Shown here: positions 37,678 to 46,520 of the stretch, one piece after another | Layout: each line of letters opens with the position of its first letter | Position numbering within the stretch: the first letter of the stretch is position 1 | DNA from: an uncultured Collinsella sp. | GTDB taxonomy: Bacteria; Actinomycetota; Coriobacteriia; Coriobacteriales; Coriobacteriaceae | Direction: 5' to 3' | DNA length: 64,000 nucleotides | Assembly: GCA_902494585.1 (NCBI GenBank) | Contig: CABUUD010000001.1 | Span: 1 to 64,000 of the forward strand | Program-made: the position numbers and the translations under genes | The notes under the pieces: model-generated | The model's input: the letters and a program-made list of their open reading frames with translations, nothing else | Told to the model about the DNA's origin: nothing | Database searches by the model: none

Positions 37678-39039
37678 CTAGACCGGCTTGACCTCCAGCT
37701 TTATCCCCTCGGCGCAGGAGTCGCCCAAAACATCCGAAAGGGCCCAGGTCGCATATAGCGGCAAATAGAGAACCGCTCCGTTGCGCTCAACGTTGCCTCT
37801 CGAGAAAACAATCCCGAGCCTTACGCCATATTCAGCCGTATCAAGCACATGACCGAGCGCAGCGTGCGCGTGGTAATAGGAGCCCGATTTAACCTCGATC
37901 GGAACAGCCGTCCCATCCGGTCCATCGACCACAAAGTCCACTTCACCGCGCTTTTTTGTCTGATAGTAGTAAAGCTGGCGATTTTGGGCAGCCAGCTGCT
38001 GGGCCACCACGTTTTCGTAAATGCCGCCCAGATTGGGCTCCTTGCTATCAAGATACGCCGCTTGGGCGACTCCGACGGGGTAGCGCGCCATCAACATGCC
38101 CGTATCCGATTGATATAGCTTGAACTGCGATGGCCGTGCCGTCTTGAGCAAGGGCGATTTTGGCTCGGTTACGATATCGGCTTTGAGAGCAACGCCGGCA
38201 TCGACAAGCCATACAAAATCTCGCTGATACTTCTCGTAGTGAGCCTTGGGGTCAATGGAATTGAGCACGAAGCGCTTGTTTTCGCCCTCGAGCATAATAG
38301 GGAGCTGATCGTAAATGCTCTGCACCTGAAGGGCTCGCCCGCTTGCATACTTGGAGATATCCCGCCGGTACTGTTCGTTGAGCTCTGACTGTAGCTGACG
38401 AACAGAGGCAAGGTCGCCCTGCGTGTCAAGGAAACGCTGCACGACCTCCGGCATTCCGCCGACAACGGTATAGGTCCTGAAGTTTGCCATCATCGCGTCA
38501 TGAATGTAATCAGGAACGGGCCTCTCGCTGATACACGCGTCACGTATCGTTTGGCGAGCCCCCTCGCTCACCCCGGTTGCCCAGCAAAACTCCTCAAAAT
38601 CGAGCGGGAACATCCTAAGCTCGTGGACATACCCCACGGGATAGGACCTGACGCCCTTGAACTGAGTCCCGAGCATTGACCCCGAAAACGCCCAGCGGCA
38701 CCTCCCGTCCTCAACAAGGAACTTTGCCATCGTCATGATGTCGGGGGCCTCTTGGACCTCATCGATAAACACGAGCGTTTTGCCTGGCGCAATCGACTTT
38801 CCCGAAAGAAGCGTCACCCTGCTGATGAAATCATCGGCATTCCGCGCCTCGAGAAGAGCATCTTTTGCCTGGCGGTTTTCCATGAGGTTAAGCTCGATGT
38901 AGGTTGCATGGTTGGCTTTGCCAAATGCGCGAATCGAATAGCTTTTGCCAATCTGGCGAGAACCCGTAATGAACAAGGCCTTTTGCTCGGAAGACTTCAG
39001 CCAACGCTCCAGCTCTGCCGCTATTTTCCTGCGCAGCAT
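37678..39039 (-). CDS. second AAA ATPase with DUF4143 domain
   Basis: Distant paralogue of the gene at 35781, 453 aa. Walker A GSRQIGKS (26-33), Walker B LVFIDEVQEA (Asp93, Glu94), sensor SGSMLG, and the nuclease-like GEVDFVVDGPDG...VPIEVKSGS in the C-terminal part. ATG at 39039 has GGGGAG 5 nt upstream. The related pair is separated only by the phosphatase, in convergent arrangement, and both have a 33-bp-periodic triple repeat before the start. Low sequence identity argues against recent duplication. Confidence 0.88.
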   Translation of the reverse strand: MLRRKIAAELERWLKSSEQKALFITGSRQIGKSYSIRAFGKANHATYIELNLMENRQAKDALLEARNADDFISRVTLLSGKSIAPGKTLVFIDEVQEAPDIMTMAKFLVEDGRCRWAFSGSMLGTQFKGVRSYPVGYVHELRMFPLDFEEFCWATGVSEGARQTIRDACISERPVPDYIHDAMMANFRTYTVVGGMPEVVQRFLDTQGDLASVRQLQSELNEQYRRDISKYASGRALQVQSIYDQLPIMLEGENKRFVLNSIDPKAHYEKYQRDFVWLVDAGVALKADIVTEPKSPLLKTARPSQFKLYQSDTGMLMARYPVGVAQAAYLDSKEPNLGGIYENVVAQQLAAQNRQLYYYQTKKRGEVDFVVDGPDGTAVPIEVKSGSYYHAHAALGHVLDTAEYGVRLGIVFSRGNVERNGAVLYLPLYATWALSDVLGDSCAEGIKLEVKPV

Positions 39040-39063
39040 AGGCTCTCCCCTCGGTGTCATCAA

Positions 39064-39149
39064 ATGAAATGCAAAGTTTTATACGCTTGATTATCGATGA
39101 AACGCAGAATTTTTAGAACCTAAAATCTGATGAAATGCAGAGATTTGAG
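39064..39149. promoter_or_regulatory. three direct repeats at exact 33-bp period
   Basis: ATGAAATGCAAA, ATGAAACGCAGA and ATGAAATGCAGA begin at 39064, 39097 and 39130, exactly 33 bp apart, each followed by an AT-rich tail. They lie immediately upstream of the second AAA/DUF4143 gene (minus strand, start 39039). Confidence 0.75.
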
Positions 39150-39182
39150 ATTATAAGCAAAAAGAAGGGACACCACCCGCGA

Positions 39183-39213
39183 ATGTGACAAAAGAACTGT
39201 CCCTTTGTCACAT
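39183..39213. repeat. palindrome of the AAAGGGACTGTCCCTTT family
   Basis: ATGTGACAAAAG...CCCTTTGTCACAT around AACTGT, 10 bp before the stop codon of the next minus-strand gene. Confidence 0.75.
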
Positions 39214-39222
39214 TGCGCTCAG

Positions 39223-39552
39223 CTACTCGTCGACGACCTCGGCAAGCCAAACGTTCAGCGTATCGACCTCGGGGCAGCAGAACTTTGCCGTACCGGGCTC
39301 GTTGCCAGGCACGGTTCCGCCGTAGCGCAGGATATCGATATAGGGAAAGCCCACATGGCAGGCCATGGCGCACATCTTGCCGCGGTCTCGGTCGAAGTCA
39401 AAGACATCGCCCGGCTTATGACCATGGTGGCAGCGACACGCACCCAGCTGGTCCACGCAGCTCACGCGGATACGCGGACGCTTGCCCCGCGGCGCACCGA
39501 ACGGCTTGCTCTCGCCCGCAGGCTTGACGCCGCCCTCGCCGGCGTTACTCAT
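39223..39552 (-). CDS. small Cys-rich protein, TIGR04076-like
   Basis: 109 aa, with about eight cysteines and the pattern VDQLGACRCHHGHKPGDVFD, CAMACHVGFPYID, LRYGG, and a late CCPEVD, as in TIGR04076 proteins of unknown role. A metal- or cluster-binding function is possible. Its ATG overlaps the stop of the pyridoxal kinase gene by 8 bp (ATGAGTAA), so the two are translationally coupled. A palindromic repeat follows. Confidence 0.75.
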   Translation of the reverse strand: MSNAGEGGVKPAGESKPFGAPRGKRPRIRVSCVDQLGACRCHHGHKPGDVFDFDRDRGKMCAMACHVGFPYIDILRYGGTVPGNEPGTAKFCCPEVDTLNVWLAEVVDE

Positions 39553-40369
39553 GGTCAATCACATCCAGGCAGGCCTCGATGGGAAGGCCGGCCGACTTGT
39601 CCTCTTGGTCGGCATTGCGCTCGATAAGCTCGGCCACCACACGCATAGCGTCGGTCGTCGCACGTTGCAGGCTCCAGCCGGCCATAACGCGACCCACGAG
39701 CACCGACGAGAACGTATCGCCCGTGCCCGGGAAATACACCGGGATCAGCTCAAAGGGAATCGTAAAGTACTCTCCCGCCACATGGTCGTAGCCGATAACG
39801 GCACTCGCCCCGTCGACCTTTGCGCTCGTAATGACCACCGACTTGGCGCCCAGCGCGAGCATGGCATCCACGAGCGTACGAGCCTCGTCGGCCGTAATCT
39901 GCTCGGCCATAGGCGTATCGGTGAGCAGACACGCCTCGGTATAGTTGGGCACCGCGTAGTCGGCGCACTCGACCAGGCTGCGCATAAGGCCGATGGTCGA
40001 CTCGGGCACGCCAGCGTAGAGCCTGCCGTTGTCGGCCATGATGGGGTCGACAAACACCTTGGTGCCCTTTTGCGCGCGGCGGTGGCAAAAGTCCGAGATG
40101 ATGCGTGCCTCTTCCTCGGTCACGATAAAGCCGGTCGAGATGGCGTCGAATTCAAAGCCGAGCTCCTCCCAGATGGCGAGACTCTGGCGGACATACTCCG
40201 TGGTGTCGTGGATGTAGAACTTGGGGTAGTTGAGCGTATCGGAAACGAGGGCCGTCGGCAGGTTGTGGATGCGATAGCCCATGTGCGACAGCACCGGCAA
40301 CATGGCAGAAAGCGCGACCTTGCCGTAGCCGCACATATCGTTGATCAGCAGCAGCTGAGTGTTCTTCAT
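39545..40369 (-). CDS. pyridoxal/pyridoxamine kinase
   Basis: PfkB-like vitamin B6 kinase, 274 aa, making pyridoxal 5'-phosphate. NDMCGYGKVAL (start), TEYVRQSLAIWEELGF, VDPIMADNGRLY (the catalytic-site loop), and the anion-hole GTGD in FPGTGDTFSSVL are clear. GGGGG lies 6 nt before the ATG. Cotranscribed with the small Cys-rich gene. Substrate preference (pyridoxal, pyridoxine, pyridoxamine) cannot be told, so no symbol is given. Confidence 0.88.
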   Translation of the reverse strand: MKNTQLLLINDMCGYGKVALSAMLPVLSHMGYRIHNLPTALVSDTLNYPKFYIHDTTEYVRQSLAIWEELGFEFDAISTGFIVTEEEARIISDFCHRRAQKGTKVFVDPIMADNGRLYAGVPESTIGLMRSLVECADYAVPNYTEACLLTDTPMAEQITADEARTLVDAMLALGAKSVVITSAKVDGASAVIGYDHVAGEYFTIPFELIPVYFPGTGDTFSSVLVGRVMAGWSLQRATTDAMRVVAELIERNADQEDKSAGLPIEACLDVIDHE

Positions 40370-40549
40370 GAGTGTCCCCCTTGGGTCGGGCGCGGCGCGA
40401 CGGCGCCATAGTGCGAATAAGTGTAGCGCAGGGGGCGTTGCGAGCGGAGGCGAGCGGCGCGACGGGCAAATTGTTGCGGAAAGGTTTCGAAAATGGGAGG
40501 CAAATCACGGCGGCAGCGGCACAGTAGCTGCCACCTATTTACTACCATT

Positions 40550-40705
40550 CCAAAACTATGCCGGATTACTACGATAAACCGCCAGTCTCCAACCACAACA
40601 AATTGCACTCCAGCAAAACCGCAGGTAGACAGCTTGTGATTTTCCGAAAAACAATGCCGAGGTCTGAGATTTCGAATTCATCGTAGTAATCCGGCATAGT
40701 TTTGG
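40550..40705. mobile_element. 156-bp element with 26-bp terminal inverted repeats
   Basis: A perfect 26-bp inverted repeat, beginning CCAAAACTATGCCGGATTAC at 40550-40575 and matched at 40680-40705, flanks a 104-bp AT-rich centre with no coding frame. The size and form suit a MITE-like non-autonomous element. No target-site duplication is obvious. Confidence 0.6.
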
Positions 40706-40743
40706 GCAAAGCAACTTCGGAAGGGTGTCACCGCAGCCCAAAA

Positions 40744-40775
40744 TGATCCGTTATCCTCCGTCCCCCCACGGATCA
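40744..40775. repeat. TGATCCG palindrome, intergenic copy
   Basis: TGATCCGTTATCCTCC ... CACGGATCA, 32 bp. It shares TGATCCGTT-TCCTCCGTCCCC with the copy inside the M20 peptidase gene (21863-21893). Confidence 0.75.
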
Positions 40776-40800
40776 CTCAAATGCCAACCGAGGCAGCGCT

Positions 40801-40961
40801 GCAGATTGAGGACGGACAGCGAAAGCGTTCCTAAGCGAGCAAGGTGACGTGAAAGAGGAGGGCATAGGCCTTGTGGCCATGCCCGACGATTGAACGCCAG
40901 ATTGCCGCTTAGGAGCGTTTGCAGCGTCGAGCCGTTGCGCGGTTTGGTAAAACCGCGCAAC
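40801..40961 (+). repeat. structured repeat element, copy D
   Basis: Outer stem with core TCCTAAGCG/CGCTTAGGA (40823-40837 with 40906-40920), internal loop as in copy B, apical GGGCAT-A-GGCC-TTGT-GGCC-ATGCCC, linker GCAGCGTCGAGCCG, and a 12-bp hairpin with GGTA loop (40934-40961). Unlike A-C it does not touch a stop codon; it lies 16 bp before the promoter of the MarR gene. Confidence 0.82.
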
Positions 40962-40976
40962 AACTACTTTGGTACC

Positions 40977-41039
40977 TTGACATTGATTTCTCACGCTCCT
41001 AAATTAGTTAGGCACAAAACAATTCCACTACCTAACTAA
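40977..41039 (+). promoter_or_regulatory. marR promoter and operator
   Basis: TTGACA (40977-40982), 17-bp spacer, TAAATT (41000-41005). A 9-bp inverted repeat TTAGTTAGG/CCTAACTAA (41004-41012 with 41031-41039) begins at the -10, and CCTAA-N5-TTAGG (40998-41012) overlaps it. This suits autorepression by the MarR protein of itself and the exporter. Confidence 0.75.
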
Positions 41040-41060
41040 AGAAAGGAGCGAAGCTTAGAT

Positions 41061-41564
41061 ATGTGTGTTGAAGCACTCGTCCTTCCGCATGAGCCCGGCG
41101 GTGACCCGTCGCAACCGGTAGGCATACCCGAAGCGGTCAGCGCTGAAGACAAACTCGCCAAGCGCATCCTGAGCGGCCTGGGCTTTTGCGGCCATTACAT
41201 GCATTTTCATGGCGGAGGCGTGTCCGGCAAGGCGCCCATCATCTGCCTGCTGGCCAAGCAGCCCGGCGGCGAGATGTCGCAGCAGGAACTCGGCATGCAC
41301 TTTGACCTCAAACCGGGGTCGCTTTCCGAGATCCTGTCCAAGCTCGAGGTCAACGGCCTCATCGAGCGCAGCCGTAACCCCAAGGATCGACGGCAACTCA
41401 CCATTCGCCTGACCGAAACCGGCCGGGAAAACGCCCGCATCGACCAGGCGGCCCGCATCCGCTTTAGAGAACGGGCCTTTAGCGCGCTCACCCACGACGA
41501 GCGCGAGGACCTCGCCGAAATGCTCGAGAAAATCCGTGTAACCTGGGAGGAACTGGATGATTAA
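41061..41564 (+). CDS. MarR-family transcriptional regulator
   Basis: Winged-helix regulator, 167 aa. The recognition region is QQELGMHFDLKPGSLSEILS, the wing RSRNPKDRRQLTIRLTETG with the conserved DRR. The N terminus has extra residues and a His/Cys cluster (FCGHYMHFHG) that might bind metal or a ligand. The 3' end overlaps the first ABC gene by 8 bp, so all three genes are one operon. GGAG lies 12 nt before the ATG, which is long. Confidence 0.88.
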   Translation: MCVEALVLPHEPGGDPSQPVGIPEAVSAEDKLAKRILSGLGFCGHYMHFHGGGVSGKAPIICLLAKQPGGEMSQQELGMHFDLKPGSLSEILSKLEVNGLIERSRNPKDRRQLTIRLTETGRENARIDQAARIRFRERAFSALTHDEREDLAEMLEKIRVTWEELDD

Positions 41565-43371
41565 AACCCTCATGGGCAGCATCCGCGACTATATGAAAGT
41601 CACTGTTGCCACGCCATTGCTCGTGCTTGGCGAGGTGCTCTGCGAGATGCTGATTCCATTTATCACCGCCAACCTGATCGACGCCATCAAAGACGGCACC
41701 ACCGTAGCCGAGATGCTTCCCACCGCGGGCTTTTTGGTGCTCATCGCGCTGACATCGCTGGCTTTTGGCGCCGCTGCCGGCGTCACCTGCAGCCACGCGA
41801 GTTGCGGCTTCGCCAAGAACCTGCGTCACGACCTGTTCTACAAAATCCAGACGTTCAGCTTTGCCAACATCGATGAGTTCTCGAGCTCCTCGCTCGTCAC
41901 GCGTCTGACCACCGACATCAACAACGTGCAGCAGGCCTTTATGATGATCATCCGTATCGCCGTGCGTGCGCCGCTGGTATTGATCTTCGCCTTTACCATG
42001 GCGTTTATCATGGGCGGCAGCGTTGCCATGGTCTACCTGGTCATCATTCCGCTGCTGGGCTTTGGACTGTTCTTTATCATCTTTAAGGTTCGCCCCATCT
42101 TCTCGCGCGTGTTCCACAAGTACGACGCCCTTAACGAGTCCGTCGAGGAAAACGTCACCGGCATGCGCGTGGTCAAGAGCTACGTGCGCGAAGACTTTGA
42201 GAAGGAGAAGTTCGCGACCGCCGCGCGCGACGTCCAGATGGACTTCACCCGCGCCGAGAAGCTGCTCGCCTTTAACAACCCCATGATGAACATCTGCGTC
42301 AACGGCGCATTTGTCGTCATCATCTACCTGGGCTCCAAGCTCATCATCACAAGCCAGGGCACGCTGTTCGACGTGGGCCAGCTCTCCTCGATCTTTACCT
42401 ATGGCTTCCAGATCCTTATGAGCCTGATGCAGCTGTCGATGATCTTTGTCATGGTGACCATGGCCGACGAATCGGCGCACCGCATCACCGAGGTGCTGGC
42501 CGCCGAGCCCACGATCGCCGATCCCGCCGAGCCCGTGCTCGAGGTTGCCGACGGCTCCATCGACTTTGACCACGTGAGCTTTAAGTATTCCGCGCATGCG
42601 AAGCGCCAGGCGCTCGACGACATCGACCTGCACATTACGAGCGGCGAGACCATCGGCATCATCGGCGGTACCGGTTCGGCCAAGTCCACGCTCGTAAACC
42701 TCATCGCCCGCCTGTACGACGCCACCGAAGGCACCGTGCGCGTGGGCGGCGTGGATGTGCGCGACTACGACCTGGACGCGCTGCGCCACCAGGTCGCCAT
42801 GGTATTGCAGAAAAACGTGCTGTTTAGCGGCACGATTGCCGAGAATCTGCGCTGGGGAGACCCGAACGCCACCGACGAGGAGGTCCGCGAGGCAGCGCAT
42901 CTGGCCTGCGCCGATGAGTTTGTCGACGGCTTCCCCAAGGGCTATGACACCTGGATCGAACAGGGCGGCTCCAATGTTTCCGGCGGTCAGAAGCAGCGCC
43001 TGTGCATTGCGCGTGCCCTGCTCCGTCGCCCCAAGATCTTGATCCTGGACGACTCCACCAGCGCCGTCGACACCAAGACCGACGCCAAGATTCGCGCAGG
43101 GTTGGCAAGCTATCTGCCCAACACGACCAAGCTCATCATCGCCCAGCGCATCAGCTCCGTGCAGGACGCCGATCGCATCATCGTCATGGAGGGCGGCCGC
43201 ATCGCGCAGATCGGTAACCACGACGAGCTGCTTAAGACGAGCGAGATCTACCGCGAGACCTTTACCTCGCAAAACAAGATGTCTGCCGAGGGCGAAGGGG
43301 CCGTCGAGGCCGACACCGAGGCATCCGTAACGCAAGCTCAAACCCAGGAAGGAGGCGAGGCACATGAGTAA
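41557..43371 (+). CDS. heterodimeric ABC exporter subunit, degenerate ATP site
   Basis: Half-transporter, 604 aa: six helices (about 15-300) then an ATPase domain. Walker A is GGTGSAKST with Ala at 375 in place of the usual Gly, the signature is VSGGQKQR, and the Walker B glutamate is Asp499 (ILILDDSTS). The replacement of the catalytic Glu marks the non-canonical half of a BmrC/D- or TM287/288-like heterodimer. The C-terminal tail (about 575-604) is acidic. It overlaps marR and the next ABC gene, by 8 bp each. Confidence 0.93.
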   Translation: MIKTLMGSIRDYMKVTVATPLLVLGEVLCEMLIPFITANLIDAIKDGTTVAEMLPTAGFLVLIALTSLAFGAAAGVTCSHASCGFAKNLRHDLFYKIQTFSFANIDEFSSSSLVTRLTTDINNVQQAFMMIIRIAVRAPLVLIFAFTMAFIMGGSVAMVYLVIIPLLGFGLFFIIFKVRPIFSRVFHKYDALNESVEENVTGMRVVKSYVREDFEKEKFATAARDVQMDFTRAEKLLAFNNPMMNICVNGAFVVIIYLGSKLIITSQGTLFDVGQLSSIFTYGFQILMSLMQLSMIFVMVTMADESAHRITEVLAAEPTIADPAEPVLEVADGSIDFDHVSFKYSAHAKRQALDDIDLHITSGETIGIIGGTGSAKSTLVNLIARLYDATEGTVRVGGVDVRDYDLDALRHQVAMVLQKNVLFSGTIAENLRWGDPNATDEEVREAAHLACADEFVDGFPKGYDTWIEQGGSNVSGGQKQRLCIARALLRRPKILILDDSTSAVDTKTDAKIRAGLASYLPNTTKLIIAQRISSVQDADRIIVMEGGRIAQIGNHDELLKTSEIYRETFTSQNKMSAEGEGAVEADTEASVTQAQTQEGGEAHE

Positions 43372-45283
43372 GGCAACGACCGCCGAGCGCGCGCTCAACC
43401 GCAAGGGTGGCACCATGTCGCGCCTCATCAAGACGCTCTTTGGCTTCTACCCCGTGCTTTTGCCCCTCGTCGTCGTCGGCGTGGTACTCTGCGCCATCAT
43501 CAACTCCATCGGCGCGACCTTCCTTCAGAGCGCTCTGCAGATTATTAGCGAATCGTGGCAGTCGGGCGATTGGGAAGCCGCACAGCCCAAGATCGCACAG
43601 CTCGTGACCACCCTCGCCTGCATCTACGGCGTCGGCATCCTGTCCTCGCTGTTCTGGAACCGCGCCATGGCCATCGTCACGCAGGGCTCGCTGGAGAAGC
43701 TGCGCGAGAAGATGTTCAACCGCATGCAGGACCTGCCGATTCGCTACTTCGACACGCACCAGCGCGGCGACATCATGAGCCACTACACCAACGACATCGA
43801 CACGCTGCGCCAGATGATCAGCCAGTCGCTGCCCAACCTGCTCATGACGGTCATCGTCATCGCCACGGTGTTCTTTATCATGCTGTACTACAGCGTGTGG
43901 ATGTGCCTGGTCATTGTGGCGGGCGTCGCCTTTATGACCTTTATGACCAAGCTGCTCGGCTCCAACTCCGCGCGTTTCTTTATTGCGCAGCAGACCGAGC
44001 TCGGCGTGGTCGAGGGCCATATCGAGGAAGTCATGAACGGCCAGAAGGTCGTCAAGGCATTCTGCCACGAGTCTGCCGCCGAAGCCGATTTTGACGAGCG
44101 CAACGAAAAGCTCTTCGAGGTCTCGCAGAAGGCCAACATGTACGCCAACATCCTCATGCCCATCCTTATGAACCTGGGTAACCTGCTCTACGTGCTGGTC
44201 GCACTGGCCGGCGGCATTTTCCTGGCGCTGGGCGTGCCTAACCTGAGCATCTCGGGCATGGCGTTGTCCATCGCCGTCGTGGTGCCGTTCCTCAACATGA
44301 CCAAGCAGTTCTGCGGACAGATCGGCCAGATCTCGCAGCAGATCAACGCCGTGGTCATGGGCCTCGCCGGCGCCGACCGCATCTTTGAGCTCATCGACGA
44401 GAAGCCCGAGACCGACGAAGGCTACGTGACGCTCGTCAACGCGCAGGTGAACCCCGATACTTGGCAGCTCGAGGAGGCCGACCACCACACCGGCATGTGG
44501 GCATGGAAACATCCGCACCGCGCAACCGGCGAGATCGAGTACGTGCCGCTGCGCGGCGACCTGGTCATGGACAACGTCGACTTTGGCTACACGCCCGACC
44601 ACGAGGTGCTGCACGGCGTGTCCGTGTTTGCCAAGCCGGGCCAGAAGGTCGCGTTTGTCGGCGCCACCGGTGCCGGCAAGACGACCATCACCAACCTCAT
44701 CAACCGCTTCTACGACATCGCCGACGGCAAGATCCGCTACGACGGCATCAACGTCAATAAGATTCGCAAAGCAGATCTGCGCCGCTCGCTGGGCGTGGTG
44801 CTGCAGGACGTGAACCTGTTCACCGGCACCGTGATGGATAACATCCGCTACGGCAACCTGGACGCTACCGACGAGGAGTGCATCGCGGCGGCCAAGCTCG
44901 CGGGCGCCGACGACTTTATCACCCGCCTGCCCGACGGCTACGACACGATGCTCACCGGCAACGGCGCACAGCTGTCGCAGGGCCAGCGCCAGCTGATTTC
45001 GATCGCACGTGCTGCCGTCGCCGATCCGCCGGCAATGATTCTGGACGAGGCCACGAGCTCCATCGACACCCGCACCGAGGCCATCGTGCAGGCAGGCATG
45101 GATAAGCTCATGGAAGGTCGCACGACGTTTGTCATCGCGCACCGCCTGTCCACCGTGCGCAACTCCGACGCGATCATCTGCCTGGACCACGGCCGCATTA
45201 TCGAGCGCGGCAACCACGACGAGCTGATCGCCAAGCGCGGGTATTACTACCAGCTCTATACCGGAGCGTTTGAGCTGGAGTAG
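43364..45283 (+). CDS. heterodimeric ABC exporter subunit, canonical ATP site
   Basis: Partner half-transporter, 639 aa. Helices at about 20-320, then an ATPase domain with GATGAGKTT, Q-loop VVLQDVNLF, signature LSQGQRQ, and catalytic Glu in MILDEATSSID. An extra segment of about 35 residues (about 360-395) precedes the Walker A domain. Starts within the end of the upstream subunit, with AAGGAGG upstream. Role is probably export of drugs or peptides. MarR control fits inducible efflux. Confidence 0.93.
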   Translation: MSKATTAERALNRKGGTMSRLIKTLFGFYPVLLPLVVVGVVLCAIINSIGATFLQSALQIISESWQSGDWEAAQPKIAQLVTTLACIYGVGILSSLFWNRAMAIVTQGSLEKLREKMFNRMQDLPIRYFDTHQRGDIMSHYTNDIDTLRQMISQSLPNLLMTVIVIATVFFIMLYYSVWMCLVIVAGVAFMTFMTKLLGSNSARFFIAQQTELGVVEGHIEEVMNGQKVVKAFCHESAAEADFDERNEKLFEVSQKANMYANILMPILMNLGNLLYVLVALAGGIFLALGVPNLSISGMALSIAVVVPFLNMTKQFCGQIGQISQQINAVVMGLAGADRIFELIDEKPETDEGYVTLVNAQVNPDTWQLEEADHHTGMWAWKHPHRATGEIEYVPLRGDLVMDNVDFGYTPDHEVLHGVSVFAKPGQKVAFVGATGAGKTTITNLINRFYDIADGKIRYDGINVNKIRKADLRRSLGVVLQDVNLFTGTVMDNIRYGNLDATDEECIAAAKLAGADDFITRLPDGYDTMLTGNGAQLSQGQRQLISIARAAVADPPAMILDEATSSIDTRTEAIVQAGMDKLMEGRTTFVIAHRLSTVRNSDAIICLDHGRIIERGNHDELIAKRGYYYQLYTGAFELE

Positions 45284-45363
45284 GACCGGTTACTGACGGA
45301 GGGCGCCCCGGGGGCGCCCTCCTGCGCGCGATCAGCCGTCATTTAAAACGGAATAAAAGTTTG

Positions 45364-45397
45364 CGAGGCCCTGGCCGTTTGGCCAGGGCCTCGTTTT
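45364..45397. terminator. bidirectional terminator
   Basis: A 13-bp stem CGAGGCCCTGGCC/GGCCAGGGCCTCG (45364-45376 with 45381-45393) is followed by TTTT on the plus strand and, on the minus, by CAAACTTTT. It separates the ABC exporter from the convergent LysR gene. Confidence 0.82.
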
Positions 45398-45408
45398 GTA
45401 AGGATGAA

Positions 45409-46287
45409 CTAGTTGAGGAGTTGGGCCATGGCGTTGACGAATTTTTGTACTTGGAGGGTTGGCTCGAGCGGGTAGTGCAGAAAGACCGGCACCTCTCGCC
45501 CGCAGAGGAACGGCACGCCCACAAAGGCCGGGTGCACACCCGACCATGCGCCGCAGGTGAGCACCGCGTCGCCCTTTTCCTCGGCTTCGTTAAAAAGCGC
45601 AAAGTCGAAGCTGTCCACGTCGATCACGTCTACGCCGCCGTCGGCCAAAAGGTCGATACGCAGGCTGTCCATGACGTCGTTGCCGTGACGGAGCACGCGC
45701 AGGCGCATGCCCTCCAGGTCAGCAACCGTGATACGCGTCTTGCGCGCAAGCGGGTTCGTGCGCGGCAGGTCGATATAAAACGGCACGTTGACAATGCGGA
45801 GCTTTTGGCAGGTGTCGCCCCAGCGCGGAGTCGAAAAACTCGACTGCACCACATCGACCTCGCGGCCCAAGCTGCGCATGACGGTCTCGCGCTCATCGTA
45901 GAGGTCGCTTACCGGCACAATCTCAAATCGCAGCGACGGCTCCAGATCGTGGACGCCCGTCCACATCGACAGCGTTTGGCGCCCCGGGCACATCATCGAC
46001 ACGCCCAGGCGCACGGCACCGCCATCGCCCGCCGCACGTCGGGCACGGCGCAGGGCGTCCTCGGACTGGCGCATGATCGAGCGCGCGTCGTCCACCAGCA
46101 GAGCACCCGCCGGCGTCACCTTGACGCCCGAGTGCGAGCGCTCGAACAGCGTAATACCGAACTCCGCCTCAAAACCCGATACCTGCTTGACGAGCGCCGG
46201 CGTCGACACGCGCAGCTTTGCCGCCGCACGCGAGAAGCTTCCCAGCTCCGCGGCGGCCGATATGGCCTCAAGTCGTCGATCGTACAC
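45409..46287 (-). CDS. LysR-family regulator
   Basis: 292 aa. N-terminal helix-turn-helix (GSFSRAAAKLRVSTPALVKQV, split), then VTPAGALLVDDAR and a periplasmic-binding-like effector domain. The start is GTG at 46287, with GGGAG 6 nt upstream; the longer ATG reading to 46320 adds residues atypical for the family. It is divergent from the SDR gene, the usual layout for control of a catabolic operon, with a 233-bp control region between them. Confidence 0.88.
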   Translation of the reverse strand: MYDRRLEAISAAAELGSFSRAAAKLRVSTPALVKQVSGFEAEFGITLFERSHSGVKVTPAGALLVDDARSIMRQSEDALRRARRAAGDGGAVRLGVSMMCPGRQTLSMWTGVHDLEPSLRFEIVPVSDLYDERETVMRSLGREVDVVQSSFSTPRWGDTCQKLRIVNVPFYIDLPRTNPLARKTRITVADLEGMRLRVLRHGNDVMDSLRIDLLADGGVDVIDVDSFDFALFNEAEEKGDAVLTCGAWSGVHPAFVGVPFLCGREVPVFLHYPLEPTLQVQKFVNAMAQLLN

Positions 46288-46520
46288 GTCAATCTCCCGT
46301 TTTCGCGCCCGTGACCGCATGGTGCCACAGGGGGTTGTTTTCGCAGGTCACGCGCTCAATTGAGAATAAACTGCATCGCACAGTGTAAACCTACGGTTAA
46401 CGCCATTCTAACAAATATGCAATTCACCTGCGCAAATGCAAAGCATACGATAACCAGCGAAAACCACGTGGGTCGATTAATGGGAGCGACCCACCGGGAG
46501 GCACAAGAAGGGAAGTTCCT

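Noticed and set aside
35674..39149. CRISPR-like arrays at 33-bp spacing
   Set aside because: Three units each, no unique spacers of the right length and no cas genes.
20107..40963. Minus-strand peptides with NGSTLQT and LSGNL at copies B and D
   Set aside because: Conserved because the DNA element is conserved; no ribosome sites and frames differ among copies.
41488..45217. Two antisense frames of about 650 aa over the ABC exporter
   Set aside because: Low-complexity reverse translations of the ABC genes.
45298..45322. GC-rich hairpin GGAGGGCGCCCC as terminator
   Set aside because: No T-run follows; the terminator at 45364 is better.
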